Positions 11,958 through 22,800 of a DNA stretch of 64,000 nt are shown here, one piece after another. The notes under the pieces are model-generated. The model worked only from the letters and a program-made list of their open reading frames with translations. It searched no databases and was not told the origin of the DNA. Position 1 is the stretch's first letter, and each line of letters starts with the position of its first letter. A program made the translations under genes and the position numbers. This DNA is from Cristatella mucedo (lineage: Eukaryota; Bryozoa; Phylactolaemata; Cristatellidae), in contig WPIO01000197.1 of assembly GCA_009760855.2 (NCBI GenBank), positions 326,501-390,500 of the forward strand, written 5' to 3'.

Positions 11958-13240
11958 CTAATAATAATAATAACAATTCTCTTGATAAAGTGTCGTCAGA
12001 GAACTTAATCTCTCTCTTGGCGCTTTACATTTGCTGCAAAGTGAAAAGCAATTGAATGGTGAGTAAAATCATGCTTGATAAACAAGCAAAATGAATGACA
12101 TAGTTAGGGGTGACATGCACAGTGTCAGCAAGCAAATGTGGTTAGTGGCAGCATGCACAATGTCAGCAAGCATAAGCACGTCAAGGACGCATCACAGGGA
12201 CCCACTAAATGCTGTCCTAAAAAGGTGTGTTTTTAAGTTCTTTTTAAATGTGGTCAAGTCAGGGGCTATTCTGACGCAGGTCGGGATGAAGTTTCTTTGG
12301 GAGCAAACGAACTAAATGCACGGTCTCCAAAGTATTTGAGGTTTGTACGGGGTATTTCTAGACTGTTTGATTCTGAAAAGCAGGTGGTACGATGCTTGGC
12401 CTGATGGGGCAGTATATTTGAGAGATAGGCTGGAGCCAAAGAATAAAGTGACCTAAAAGTCAGCGACAAAACCTTGAAGTCAATCCGTTGCTTGGCTTGT
12501 AGCCAGTGCAGGTCGGCGAGAAGTGGAGTATTGAGGCAACTGCGACACTCACGACAGACAAGCCTAAATGCAGAGTTTGGCACCAGCTGCAATCGCCTGA
12601 TCGCACATGCCGGTAGGCCAGCAAGCAGTGATTTGCAGAAGTCGAGACGGGATGTCACGAATGCATGGACCAACTTAGATGTGGTATCCTTATCTAAACA
12701 AGCCCGAATTTTAGCAATGTTATGAAGCTGAAAATAGGCAGATTTGACTGTGGAGCTGATGTGGTCGTCTAACGAGAGGTTGCTTTGGAATATGACACCT
12801 AGACTTTCAACTGATTCAACAAGAGATATGCTGGCAGAGCTAATTTTTAGCATCAGCCTTTCCAATTTGTGAATGACACCGGGTTTGCCCATAACTAGCA
12901 AGTTAGTTTTATCATCATTTAGTTTTAGAAAATTCGCTGCCATCCACGTGCGAATGTCATAAGTACATACAGCGAGTTGAGACAATTTGAGGTGCTCGAA
13001 GGCTGGGAGGGATCAAAGGAAAGGTACAACTGAGTGTCATTCGCATAGAAGTGAAAGCCTAGATTGTGCTTGGCAATTACATCAGCAAGAGGGAGAGTAT
13101 AAACCATGAAGAGAACCGGACCTACCACGGAGCCCTGAGGTTAGCCATATTTCAGAGGGATATCAGATTATCTTTGTCCATTCACATCAATACTCTGGAG
13201 TCTCCCACTGAGATAGGACCTGAATCACTGCAGAGCAGTA
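11958..13240 (-). mobile_element. L2-A LINE, 5'-truncated, inserted in unit 3
   Basis: This is a 1.28-kb - strand copy. The (ATT)n tail and 3' hairpin lie at 11958-12030, the 3' UTR follows, and then comes an RT C-terminal region that extends 5' to the 'LQWFRSYL' segment. ACAGTG borders it on both sides (11952-11957 and 13241-13246), as expected for a target-site duplication. The uninterrupted site can be seen in units 1, 2 and 4. Confidence 0.9.
12266..13128 (-). pseudogene. L2-A reverse transcriptase fragment (dead copy)
   Basis: Two overlapping - strand frames (12266-12985 and 12925-13128) encode the RT palm-to-C-terminal part of an L2-A ORF. The active-site motif reads FYANDTQLY, not YADD, so one catalytic Asp is lost. 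A frameshift near 12950 separates the two frames. The C-terminal module (DFKVLSLTFRSLYSLAPAYL) is well kept. It is not part of the host gene. Confidence 0.85.
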
Positions 13241-13450
13241 ACAGTGGTCACCAAAAAAAGTGTCACCTTGTAATGACAGATTTGGTTCAAATGAACGTTT
13301 GGTAGTGTTTTGTGATCAGCCGGTTGGAACTGATTACCTTTTCCCATGCCTGATATTTCTCATATGGGACAGGCTGTCTGTCCTTAGATGGCGAAAAGAG
13401 GTGCAGGTGCACGAAGGTTTACCAGGTTTCGTGTTCTTTGCCTGTTCCAG

Positions 13451-13591
13451 GTGGAGCAGCTGAATATATCTGAGAACAAGAAGCTCATAAACCTTCCTCC
13501 GTCCATATGCCAGCTGCACGGATTGAAAGTGCTTCATGCTTCTCGATGTGGCCTTACCAAACTGCCTGACATCTTCAAAGGCATGGGTTCG
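13451..13591 (+). CDS. LRR exon 3 of tandem array (two leucine-rich repeats)
   Basis: This is the third 141-nt phase-0 exon, between the acceptor gcctgttccag and the donor GTAAGA. It begins VEQLNISENKKLINLPPSIC and its second repeat begins LKVLHASRCGLTKLPDIF. It lies about 5.8 kb from exon 2; the extra distance comes partly from a private L2-A insertion at 11958-13240 that ends about 210 bp upstream. Residue 29 is His. No stop or frameshift is present. Confidence 0.85.
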
Positions 13592-14241
13592 GTAAGATAA
13601 GAAGTGTAATTTGAGCTTGAATTTTGGAAGCACGTTTTACGAAAGGCAATGCCGTTGCATAGTGAGTCGTGTGAACTTCGATGCCATGTGAGTTCAGTCC
13701 TAACAGTGGTTTTTGCAGTGAGAAAGAAGCATTGAAGTTACAGCTCAGCGTTTTTTTTGCTTAGAGACACAATACTGCTAAGAAGTCGTAAAACCTGAAA
13801 TACAGTTTCCTGCACAGTAGCATGAAACTGGCAGTCGCTTGATACTGTTTATTTTAGAGAATTACGATTGAATACTTGACCTGCGTTGATGGTTAGCTTA
13901 AGCTTAACCTTAAACTAAAGGCACCATATTGCATCAATTCTGACAACGTAAAATTTGATTTTGCTTTAGCACTCAAAGCATGGTTAATCCTTTTATCATT
14001 GGTAGGTCTTTGTGGTTTGTCCTTCGTGTGCATGTACCTGCTTACACTATGCCTGCTGCTTGCGGATGTTGCCTTCACACATCCGGTAATGCTTTCTTAT
14101 CGGTACCTGTAAAGTGCCCAGAGAGAGAGAGATTCGGTTGTCTGAGGGTGCTATAGAAATGTAATATTATTACTATAAGTTTCTTATTATTTGTAATGCC
14201 TTTTTTCAGACTGATAACTTTAAATTTAATGCTTCTCAGGG

Positions 14242-15866
14242 ATAAAAAAGCAACACTGTACCAAGAAAATTTAAGCAAATACGTAATATGGGCTTGTCTC
14301 CCTTCTACCATTCCTATCAAAGACACTGGAATGGGTCGTGGCGGACCAGCTGAACTCATATATCTAAACCTCACACCTTGCTAGTAAGTTCCAGTATAGC
14401 TTTAGAGCTAATCACTCCACAGAGTCAGCATTGCTTAGGGTATACAACCACCTACTTAGGAATGCAGACATGGGTAGAGTGCCTCTGATTATTTTGCTTG
14501 GTCTTTTGGCAGCTTTTGATACCATCGATCACAAAGTGCTTCTAGAGCACCTCTCATCTCGCCTGGGCATCACTGGCACTGTTCTGCAGTGGTTCAGGTC
14601 TTATCTTTGTGGAAGGCTCCTGAGTATTGATGTGAATGGACAAAGATCATCTGAAGTACCTCTGAAATATACAGTACATCAGGGCTCAGTGCTAGGTCCG
14701 ATTCTTTTCACGGTTTATACTCTCCCTCGTGCTGATGTGATTGCCAACCACAATCTAGGCTTTCACTTTCATGCGAATGACACTCAGTTGTACCTTTGCT
14801 TTGATCCCTCGCAACCTTTGAGCACCTTAAATTCTCTCAACTTACTTGATGCATGTATTGATGACATCTGCACATGGATGGCAACAAATTTTCGAAAAGT
14901 TAACGATGATAAAACTAACTTACTTGTTATGGAAAAACTTAGTGTGAATCAGCAATTTGAAAGGCTGACGATCAAAATTAGCTTTGCCAGCATATCTCTT
15001 GTTGAATCAGCTCGAAGTCTAGGTGTCATATTCCAAAACGACCTCTCGTTAGACGACCACATCAGCTCCACAGTCAAATCTGCCTATTTTCAGCTTCAAT
15101 AACATTGCTAAAATTCGGGCTTGTGTAGATAAGAATACTACGTCCAAGTTGGTCTAAGCATTCGTGACATTCCGTCTCGATTTCTGCAACTTACTGCTTA
15201 CTGGCCTACCAGTATGTGCGATCACGCGATTTCAGCTGTTGCAAAACTCTGCAGCTAGGCTTATCTGTCGAGAGCGTCTTAGCTGCCACATTATACCACT
15301 TCTCGCCGACCTGCACTGGCTGTCAGTCAAACAACAGATTGACTTCAAGGTTTTTCGCATACTTTTAGGTCATTTCATTCTTTGGCTCCAGGCTATGTCT
15401 CAGAAATAATCCCCCACCAGGCCAAGCATCGTACCACCTGCTTTTTGGAATCCAACAGTCTTCAAATACCTTGTACAAACCTCAAATTCTTTGGAGACCG
15501 TGCATTAAGTTCGTACGCTCCAGAAGCCTGGAATACCCTCTCGACTTGCGTCAGAGCATCCCCTGACTTGACCACATTTAAAAGAAACTTAAAAACACAC
15601 CTATTTAGGACAGCATTTAGTGGGTCACTGTGATTTGTCCTTGATGTGGTCATGTGTGCTGACACTGTGCATGCTGCCACTAACCACATTTGCACGCTGA
15701 CCCTGTGCATGTCACCCCTAACAATGTTATTAATTTTGCTTGTTTATCAAGCATGATATTACTCACCATTCAATTGCATTTCCCTTTGCAGGAGGCACAA
15801 AGCGTCTAGAGAGAGACTGAGTTCTCTGAGGGTGCTTTATCAAGTGCATTCTTATTGTTACATTAT
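14242..15866 (+). mobile_element. L2-A LINE, 5'-truncated, at the end of unit 3
   Basis: This 1.6-kb + strand copy starts in the RT region just upstream of the degenerate 'LERVVADQL'-type segment near 14325. It includes most of the RT, the C-terminal module, the 3' UTR and a hairpin (15805-15840) with an ATT-like tail. Comparison with units 2 and 4 places its left edge close to 14242. Confidence 0.85.
14431..15633 (+). pseudogene. L2-A reverse transcriptase (frameshifted)
   Basis: Three + strand frames (14431-15102, 15164-15409, 15382-15633) cover the RT and C-terminal module of L2-A. The core is recognisable (LLAAFDTIDHKVLLEHLSSR, then HQGSVLGPILF). The active site reads FHANDTQLY, so it is inactive. 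Stops and frameshifts near 15102-15164 and 15390 break the frame. Confidence 0.85.
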
Positions 15867-16234
15867 TATAAAAGAAACACAGTTTTCATCGAAGCAGTAT
15901 AGAAGGGAAATATTGAAATGGCTTGTTAAATGCTTTGATGATTCTGCTATGCTCGTTTGCTATTGCAGGGGTGCTGTATTAGCCGAGTTTCAGAACCAAA
16001 ATGCTTCGATAGTGCAAAGAGAGCTTCCGCTTGGATGTAATGTTGCTGGCTGTGACGGCTCTCCTTGTTGATTCAATTGGACTGAATTGGAGGTGCATTA
16101 AGATGTGAAGGTGCCAGTCCTTAGTAATAGCATTGAACACACATTGAAGAATAGGAATGGTTTGTGTACAGAACGTCTAGCCCAGTAGCCTCATTGCACC
16201 TTGCAGGCATTTAGGACTGTCTGATGTGAATGTT
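15867..16234. other. Intron segment before the decayed LRR exon
   Basis: There is no gene or complete repeat. The stretch 15990-16070 weakly resembles 16600-16690, which suggests an older local duplication. I see nothing else. Confidence 0.4.
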
Positions 16235-16364
16235 CTGGATAGCTTTTTAATGATCGTTCAAAGGTCACGACTGTTCGTCCCTCCATATGTCAGCTGCATG
16301 AACTGTGTCATGCCGTTGCATGTGGCTTCTTAGAATGCCTTACCACTGGGAAGGCATGCAGTCG
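16235..16364 (+). pseudogene. Decayed relic of the tandem LRR exon
   Basis: The stretch starting ctggatagctttttaatg and continuing through ctccatatgtcagctgcatg aligns over its whole length with the four intact 141-nt LRR exons. It has in-frame stops and small deletions, and the donor position reads gtcgttaag instead of tcggtaag. The sequence just downstream (taagaagtataattgtg) also matches the post-donor intron of the intact copies. It is a fifth copy of the duplicated exon, between exons 3 and 4, that has lost coding capacity and both splice sites. Confidence 0.75.
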
Positions 16365-16449
16365 TTAAGCTAAGAAGTATAATTGTGTTTAGATTTGAGT
16401 AACATGCTTTAAGCACTAGGACGTGACTGCTTGGGAAATGTAAGTGAAT

Positions 16450-16530
16450 GAATAGAATTAATTTGTATAGAGCCCCAAGATAACTTTATCTCTATTCAGG
16501 TACATCACATTAAGCCTAGGGCTCGACAAC
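16450..16530 (-). mobile_element. SINE-A 3' fragment
   Basis: The sequence 'tgtatagagccccaagataa', then 'ctttatctctattcaggtac', then 'cctagggctcgac' is the reverse complement of the SINE-A tail hairpin and B-box region. It is truncated before the A box. Confidence 0.5.
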
Positions 16531-17090
16531 GATAACTGCTGAACGTGCTTGCTTAGTTCTTTGCTTATACTGTTATACCTATTTTCTGAGTGAGGGCACC
16601 GTGTTAAGAGAATTTCAGCATAGAAATGCCAAAAGAGTCTAATTAGGGATACAGCTCTCACGGCATGTTTCTGCTATGACGGCTCTGCTAGATGTCTCAG
16701 TTTTTCTAAAAATGAAACTACTGTACTGGTGCAAAGGTACTAGTGCAAAGTTGTATCAGTTACCTCGAATTCACGAGTGCCATTAGACTGTGTCCAAACA
16801 TTTTAGTGCTGCAGTCTTATTGTGATTTATAACTGATAAGGGACGAGTTGTTCGAAAGTATTCTAGAAAGCTTCTTAGTAAGTGTTAACGACTCCTTACC
16901 AGCAAAGTTATATTCTGATATAAACGTGCTAACCATGGGCATGTCAGCCCTATCAGTGTTATCCTTGTTTATTGAGTGATGCTACCACCAACCGTTCGGT
17001 CGTACTTCCTCTGCAGCAGATGTAAAATTCCTAGAAAGCTGTTGAGTTTTCTGAAGGTGATACATGAAATGTATTACTATTAGTGTTGTT
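16530..17090 (+). repeat. Duplicated intron block, partner at 23195-23750
   Basis: About 550 bp here ('gtgagggcaccgtgttaaga', then 'ttacctcgaattcacgagtg') matches 23195-23750 in the same order and orientation. Both copies end in an old + strand L2-A tail. The block lies downstream of the decayed LRR exon in one case and of exon 4 in the other, so it belongs to the same duplication history. Confidence 0.75.
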
Positions 17091-17107
17091 ATCATTAATG
17101 TTATGCA

Positions 17108-17400
17108 AGACGTGGTCGTAAACGACGAACTTTCTCTCACTATAGGCATTTAATTGCAAGTCAAGTTGTACCATTAAGATTTGCCCAGGTTGAAGAAAAA
17201 TGCTATAGCTCTAGTTCCTGTGGACTTAGAGAGGTCCACATGTGTATAAGTGATTCGGCATGTCCATGCTGCAACTAGGCTACCAGAGCGTTTGCTCGGC
17301 TGTAGCAGCGCGGACTGAGAGGCACCTGGTGCCTTTCCTACAGGTGACTAGCAAAAACTAGCCACCCCTGGTTGTAGACTTGATGAGGCTTTTTGCGAGG
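17108..17400 (+). repeat. Unclassified ~290-bp repeat, inverted partner at 23755-24060
   Basis: This segment, containing 'gaacgaacttt..tataggca' and 'gctcggctgtagcag', matches the reverse complement of 23755-24060. Shared words include 'gtccatgctg' and 'ctcggctgtagcag', separated by similar distances. No terminal repeats or coding potential are obvious. Confidence 0.6.
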
Positions 17401-17494
17401 GAGTTTAATGATTATTTTAATTTGGGAATGTTGATAATACCCTAAGAAGAAATAAATGTGCAAACATTTGGCCTCGGTTCAACTGGTATACTGC

Positions 17495-17745
17495 ATCAAA
17501 ATTTGTCCATGCATTTGTGACATCCAGTCTCGATTCCTGCAACTCACTTCTGCTTGCTTAGTGTTCTGGCCTGCTCAATCAAGCTGTTCATGTCCCTGCT
17601 TACACAATGGCTGGTGCTTGAGGATGTTATCGGCATGCACTTGGCAACGCTTTTATATTAAGCATCTGTAGAGTGCTTAAACAGAGATTCAGACCTCTGA
17701 GGAAACTGTGCAGATGTATCATCATCATCATTATTATAATTATGA
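17495..17745 (+). mobile_element. Degenerate L2-like fragment and 3' tail
   Basis: The piece 'catgcatttgtgacatccag' to 'gcaactcac' matches the L2-A segment encoding HAFVTSRLDFCNS. The following 'tgtccctgcttacacaatgg', 'agagtgcttaaacagagatt' and 'catcatcatcattatt' correspond to an L2 3' end. Its last part is the same as bases 1-115 of the window, which belong to the other copy of the unit. Confidence 0.6.
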
Positions 17746-18570
17746 ACACGTTTAACCGGTCTAATAACGATCCTTTCTACCTTAGCCAGGTTGAAGGTGG
17801 AAAAGCCTCCCCATGTCGCCATGTTAGACTATAAACTTTAAAGATTATGAAAGAGATCTTACACTGGGCCGTGATATCCCCGAAGGTAACTTGCTGGATG
17901 TTACCGACTTATGTCGTTCGTTCGTATACTGCGGTAGCACTCGTGACATGCCAGCTGCAAGTCGTGGTAACAGTCGTTAGCTCGCTTCTGCTTCTATAAA
18001 AATGAGGCTTTTAAAAAGTCGTAATACTGCTTTTCTTTTGGTTTAAAGAGTCGCCTTTCCTGTTTGAAATATTACAGCAGAACTATATAAACAGCGACTA
18101 GCTCCAAGCTCAGGCGTGTATGATGTTTTGCATGTTTCCACCGGTTCTGAAAGCAAGGCCAAATTAGTCGGTCAATCTTTCCAGATTGGTCAACGTTTCA
18201 GCCGGAAGTCAAGTAATATTACTAACCTTCCCTTGGATAGTACTAGATAGTTAATATCTAGGCCGATGGGTAACTACTTTCTTCGAGGTGTCTGTTAAAT
18301 GTTGTCTGTAAGCAGACAGCATCGTATGTAGTACTGTTTCACGATGTTCGCTTGCGTAGTCGGTTATGGCAGGTCACATATAGCCTTAAGGTAGAGTGCA
18401 TAAACTAGTTGGTCTCTTAGCAATCTGTGTTTTCTGAGCTTTGTTGTATGATACCAAAATCTTTGACTTTGAGACATCAATATGTAAGACCTAAGATGGC
18501 AAAGTCATGGCCTTTTCTACAATGTATCCGAAGTCAATCTATTTCTTTGCACTTCACGTGTGCTGTAAAG

Positions 18571-18754
18571 GAAGCCGTGATAGCACACTAGGTAAGACGG
18601 TTGCTTTCACGACCTCGGTCCCTAGGTCGTGGGTTCGATTTCTGCGGTGGGCGATTCTTTATCGCCACTGCAAGCGGTGGTGATAGCCATAAAGGCTCTT
18701 CCGTCGCTATACAAAAAGAGGCTGTTTAATCAGCTAGGATTTATTTATTTATTT
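18571..18754 (+). mobile_element. SINE-B, complete copy in unit 4
   Basis: The tRNA-like head has an A-box-like segment (tgatagcacactaggtaaga) and the B box gggttcgattt. The body contains the stem-loop atcgccactgcaagcggtgg, the stem agcc-ataaa-ggct and 'cgctatacaaaaagaggc', and ends in an (ATTT)n tail. Unit 1 has the empty site (near 925-935), and the flanks 'gaagc' and 'taagc' suggest a short target duplication. Confidence 0.85.
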
Positions 18755-19584
18755 AAGCACGATCGAATGGTTAGTGGTAGCATGCTAGGTAAACAACAAG
18801 AACGACATGGTTAGGGGTGACATGCACACAGTCAGAATTCAAGTGTGGTTTGTGTCAGAATTCATAAGCAAATAATGGGTTAATCACGGAGACCCAATAA
18901 ATGCTGTCATAAATAGATGTGATTTTAATGCCTTTTTAAATGTTATCAAGTCAGGGGATGTCGTGACGGATGTTGGGAGTGACTTCTCAGCTTTGGGAGC
19001 ATAAGAGTTAAAGGCAAGGTTTCCAAAGGATTTGAGATGTGTTCGACCGTATCATTTGCATTTCCTCTTTGTTTATGTTACACTATGTAAGACAGTGTGT
19101 GCATTTCTATTAGTTCTGATATCAGGGCTAAATTTTTGCGTTTATCTGTCTGGATGTTTTAACAATTTTTAGTCTGAGTTTAATTATTAATTCCCACCTG
19201 TCACCAGATTGTGATTGATAGCTGTCATTAAGACTGAAGGCTTACTAATTTATTCTAGAAATGCTTTAGGTATTGTCAGTGAGCAGACTGTGCAGTGTCC
19301 TTAGCTCCACGGTGTTCATTAGCATAATGGTCATGGTATGAAATTATGTTGATAGAAAATAGTTTAAAAAATACAATTGAGAAACATGTAGGGCCCCCCA
19401 GCAATTCGGGCTTCGTGAGTGAATCTTTAGGATTCTATCTTTTACTTAAAGAACTTTCTTTAAAAACTTGTTGCTAAGGGAGCAGCCGTCCTGGCAGTGG
19501 TTGACCTTGTAGGTAGACAGAACAAATAGCTTGGCTGGCAGATCCCTTTAAGTAGGCTGTTCGGTGGCCCGTTTTTTCATGACA

Positions 19585-19777
19585 TGCTGCCACTAACCAC
19601 ATTTGCATGCTGACCCTGTGCATGTCACCCCTAACCATAATATTTATTTTGTTTTTTTTTCAAGCATGATTTTACTTACTATTCAATTGCATATCACTTT
19701 GCAGCAAATGTAAAGCGCCTAGAAAGAGATTAAGTTCTCTGAGGCGCTTTATCAAGTGCAATATTAATAGTATTATT
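19585..19777 (+). mobile_element. L2-A 3' fragment, private to unit 4
   Basis: The last about 190 bp of L2-A with its hairpin and ATT-like tail. Exact ATGACA copies flank it (19579-19584 and 19778-19783). The empty site 'gcatgacagtc' is seen in unit 1 near 1740. This is clear proof of target-primed insertion after the units duplicated. Confidence 0.9.
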
Positions 19778-21939
19778 ATGACAGTCAATTGCCACGTTGG
19801 GGCTGGACGCGAAACCTCCTTAGTGTTTTTGGGAATCGAAGTTATGCTCATTCCAATGAACGTTCGCAGGATCACATTGCCATTTAGCAGCAAGAAAGCT
19901 GATCAGTAGTAATCATGATGATAGTAGCAATGATTGCACACTTGATAAAGTGCTCTTAAAAAACTCAATTTCCTTGTAGTGGCTTTGCATTTGCTTCAAA
20001 AGAGCTTGATGGGATGGTTAGTGGAAGCATGTTCAATAAAGAACAAGAATAAACGTGATCAGGGGTGACATGCACAGGGTCAGCATGCAAGTGTGGTTAG
20101 TGGCAGCATTGCACTTTGTTTAGAGCAGCAGCATATTTTCATCGTTCTTATGCTGGTTAGCAGACGACAGGAGTTCTACTCCAGGATTTGTGCAGGAATG
20201 TGCACGAAAATTGTACAGTTTCTGGTGTACCCTAGCTGTTCTCCAAGCTTGTGCGAGCAATTAGCTTACGATTTCATGGGCCTCTACTTTTGTCAGCTTC
20301 CGGTAGGCAGCTTTCCTGTGTGCCCACTCGTTGCTATAAAATTCAATGGCAAGTATAGTGCTAACAGTGCTCCTGTCGCGTTATAGCTTGTGGCTATGGA
20401 TGGCTGCTGACTTCCCTCGTACATGTATAGATGAATAAGTCAGATTGTTTGCTCACTTCAACTGCGGTTTTCAAGTCTTGCCCTCGTATGAGGTATAAGT
20501 CACCATCTCTCTCTCTTTCTCTCTCTATCTATTCGTCTGATTTTCGGCCTAGGCTGCTCAGCATTTGTTCTATTGCACCAAAACAATACTGAGTATGGAG
20601 ATTTTTAGCTCGATCTGTATTCAGTATACTACATGTGTGTTGCAGCACGATCCTAGGAAGGGGTCAGTTACCACAAATGTCTACCCAGAATGCCGAATGA
20701 GAAATGTATGAGCAAAAATTACAACGCTTTCACCAAATAAAAAACCCCTCAAAAGGAAACTCGGTTCAACGACATAGTAACACCGGTCTATGATAACTGG
20801 AGCTGACGCATGGCAAGAATTCGTCGACAGGTCTTAACAGTTCCAATGGAAGGTGTTTTGAAAACACCCTGCACTAGGTCGTGAAAGCTCGGTAAACGGT
20901 TCCAGTCATGTTCTTTTGCCCACTGTCAAGGATATCAGAGCGTGGTTCATTTTTCAAAAGAACGATAGAGTTTACAAATCACTCAGATGTTGTGGTTGTC
21001 CAGCATCCTGGAGACTTCACTAACTTGTTTTCAAGACTTAATTAGTAAGGTTCAGTAACAGCCTTAACCTATCGATACAGCCTTAACCTATTGATACAGT
21101 TTGTCGCGAACTGACCGAGTTTTGCTATTTTTGGAAGGGACTGGCCCCATCTTGTGTTATTTGCAATGGAAGGTCACTACTCACAGCTAAGGCTTTAGAG
21201 GCGCCTCGTGTTGCAATTGTCTTGGGATAGTCGGAGCATCGTTGAGCCTTGCGTTCTCTAGTTCATATCTGAAAGGTTACCGTTAGTGCTACTGATTTTC
21301 GTCGTCAACGTTAGCTTCTGTGATCCACATTTAGATCACTTCATTGTGATAAGTTTTGTCTCCTCACTGGAATAATCAATCCGAAGGGTTTTCTAAATAC
21401 TGCCATCTTTGGGGACCCCATATGCAAAAACCACATATTCTTGTGCATGCTTGCCTAATGCTAGTCGGCACCACAACTGTGAGCCTGTTAACTGATATCA
21501 CCCCGTTTCCACCCTCAACGACATCCAAGATTAAGCCAAGACTCCCGTGTGCACCGTTGCTTTTTAATAATTATGTGCAAACACTGTGGAGCTTCCATTC
21601 GTGTAACCCGTTGCTATCACCAATTAGAGATATTTACCCTGGGTAATTTTTAGCAGAGGCAAAAAGTTGTATCGTACTTCGGATAATTCCGTTGGTCTTA
21701 CTGTGTGCTACTTGCCTATTTCCGTGTAATAGTGATCGCCAAGAAATGTGTTACCTTGTAGTGTCTGACGTGGTTCAAACGACCGTTTGGTAGTATTTTG
21801 AGAGCAGCCGGTTTGAACATGACTGTCTTTTCCTACATCTGCTACTTTTCATATGGGACAGGCTGTCCGTCCTTAGATGGCACTTGGAGGTGCATAAGCG
21901 AGAAGGTGTACCAGGTTTCGTTTTCTTTGCTCGTTTTAG

Positions 21940-22080
21940 CTAGAGCTGCTGAATATCTCAGAGAACAAGGAGCTCACTACCCTTCCTCCATCCATATGCC
22001 AGCTGCAAGGACTGAAAATGCTTTATGCTTCTCGATGTGGCCTCACCAAACTGCCGGACAGCTTTGGAGGCACGGACTTG
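21940..22080 (+). CDS. LRR exon 4 of tandem array (two leucine-rich repeats)
   Basis: This is the fourth 141-nt phase-0 exon, with acceptor tcgttttag. It begins LELLNISENKELTTLPPSIC and its second repeat begins LKMLYASRCGLTKLPDSF. The donor is GTAATA rather than the GTAAGA of the other three, and the last codons differ (GGTDL in place of GMDS). It may therefore be spliced less efficiently or skipped. Skipping would not shift the frame because the exon is symmetrical. It is about 3.6 kb from the next LRR exon. Confidence 0.8.
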
Positions 22081-22609
22081 GTAATAGCAGAAGTATAATT
22101 TGTGCTTGGATTTTTGAAGCATGTTTTAAACGAGGCAACGCTGTTGCTTAGTGAGTCGTGTGCACTTCGATGCCGTGTGAGTTCAGTTCTAACAATGTCA
22201 TTTGCAATGAAAAAGAAGTGTTGAAGTGGCAGCCGAGTATTTTTTTAATGCTTAGTGACACAAAACTGCTAAGGAGTGGCAAAACCAGAAATACCATTTC
22301 CCCGTTGTGGCATGAAACTGGCAGTCGTTTGCTATTGTTTATTTTAGAGAATTACCATTGACTAGTTGACCTGCACTGATAGTTAGCTTAAGCAAAACCT
22401 TAAACTAAAGGCATTGTATTCCATCAATTCTGACAACGTAAAATTTGATTTTGCTTTAGCACTCAAAGCCATGGTTAATGCTTTTAGCATTTGGTAGGTC
22501 TTTGTGGTTTGTCCTTCGTGTGCATGTACCTGCTTACACGATGCCTGCTGCTTGCGGATGTTACCCCCAAACATTCGGTAATGCTTTCTTATCGGTGTCC
22601 GTAAAGTGC

Positions 22610-22610
<1 letters not shown>

Positions 22611-22646
<36 letters not shown>
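22611..22646. repeat. (AG)n microsatellite, unit 4 allele
   Basis: About 16 AG repeats sit in the degenerate L2-like hairpin that follows exon 4; this is the equivalent of 8513-8576 and 14119-14130. Confidence 0.9.
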
Positions 22647-22723
22647 CTGTTGTCTGAGGGTGCTATAAAAATGTATTATTATTACTATAACTTTCTTATT
22701 ATTTGTACTGCCTTTTTTCAGGT

Positions 22724-22800
22724 GTATCACCTAGGTCTCGGGCCCGACCTCACGATCTTGGCCTGACCTTCGTCGGGCCAACTGCTTAACTGCTTGGTCA
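22724..22800 (-). mobile_element. SINE-A head fragment
   Basis: On the - strand it reads 'gaccaagcagttaagcag', then 'aggtcgggcccgagacc'. These are the A-box and B-box regions of SINE-A without the tail. Confidence 0.55.

Larger units (their letters stand above)
8790..14241 (+). repeat. Tandem unit 3 (contains LRR exon 3)
   Basis: The landmarks recur at about 8795, 9185, 9525, 9750, 9995, 10436, 10773 and 11380, with the exon at 13451 and a post-exon block to 14241. The (TC)n tract is greatly expanded here (10551-10635). A - strand L2-A copy at 11958-13240 interrupts the unit, and a + strand L2-A copy begins at its end. Confidence 0.8.
17640..22723 (+). repeat. Tandem unit 4 (contains LRR exon 4)
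   Basis: This copy includes the upstream part that is otherwise seen only at 1-660. Landmarks recur at 18345, 18920, 19270, 19495, 19945, 20390, 20655 and 21150, with the exon at 21940. Private insertions are a SINE-B (18571-18754) and an L2-A fragment (19585-19777) flanked by ATGACA on both sides. At 22724 the unit homology stops at a SINE-A fragment. Confidence 0.8.

Noticed and set aside
4275-22080. Repeated units as a CRISPR-like or satellite array
   Set aside because: The unit length (about 4 kb), the coding exons and the transposon content show tandem gene-segment duplication, not a CRISPR or simple satellite.
4275-22080. Mutually exclusive splicing of the four LRR exons
   Set aside because: The exons are symmetrical and joining them in series gives an unbroken LRR period, so inclusion of all is simpler. 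Nothing in the sequence points to exclusion, apart from the weaker donor of exon 4.
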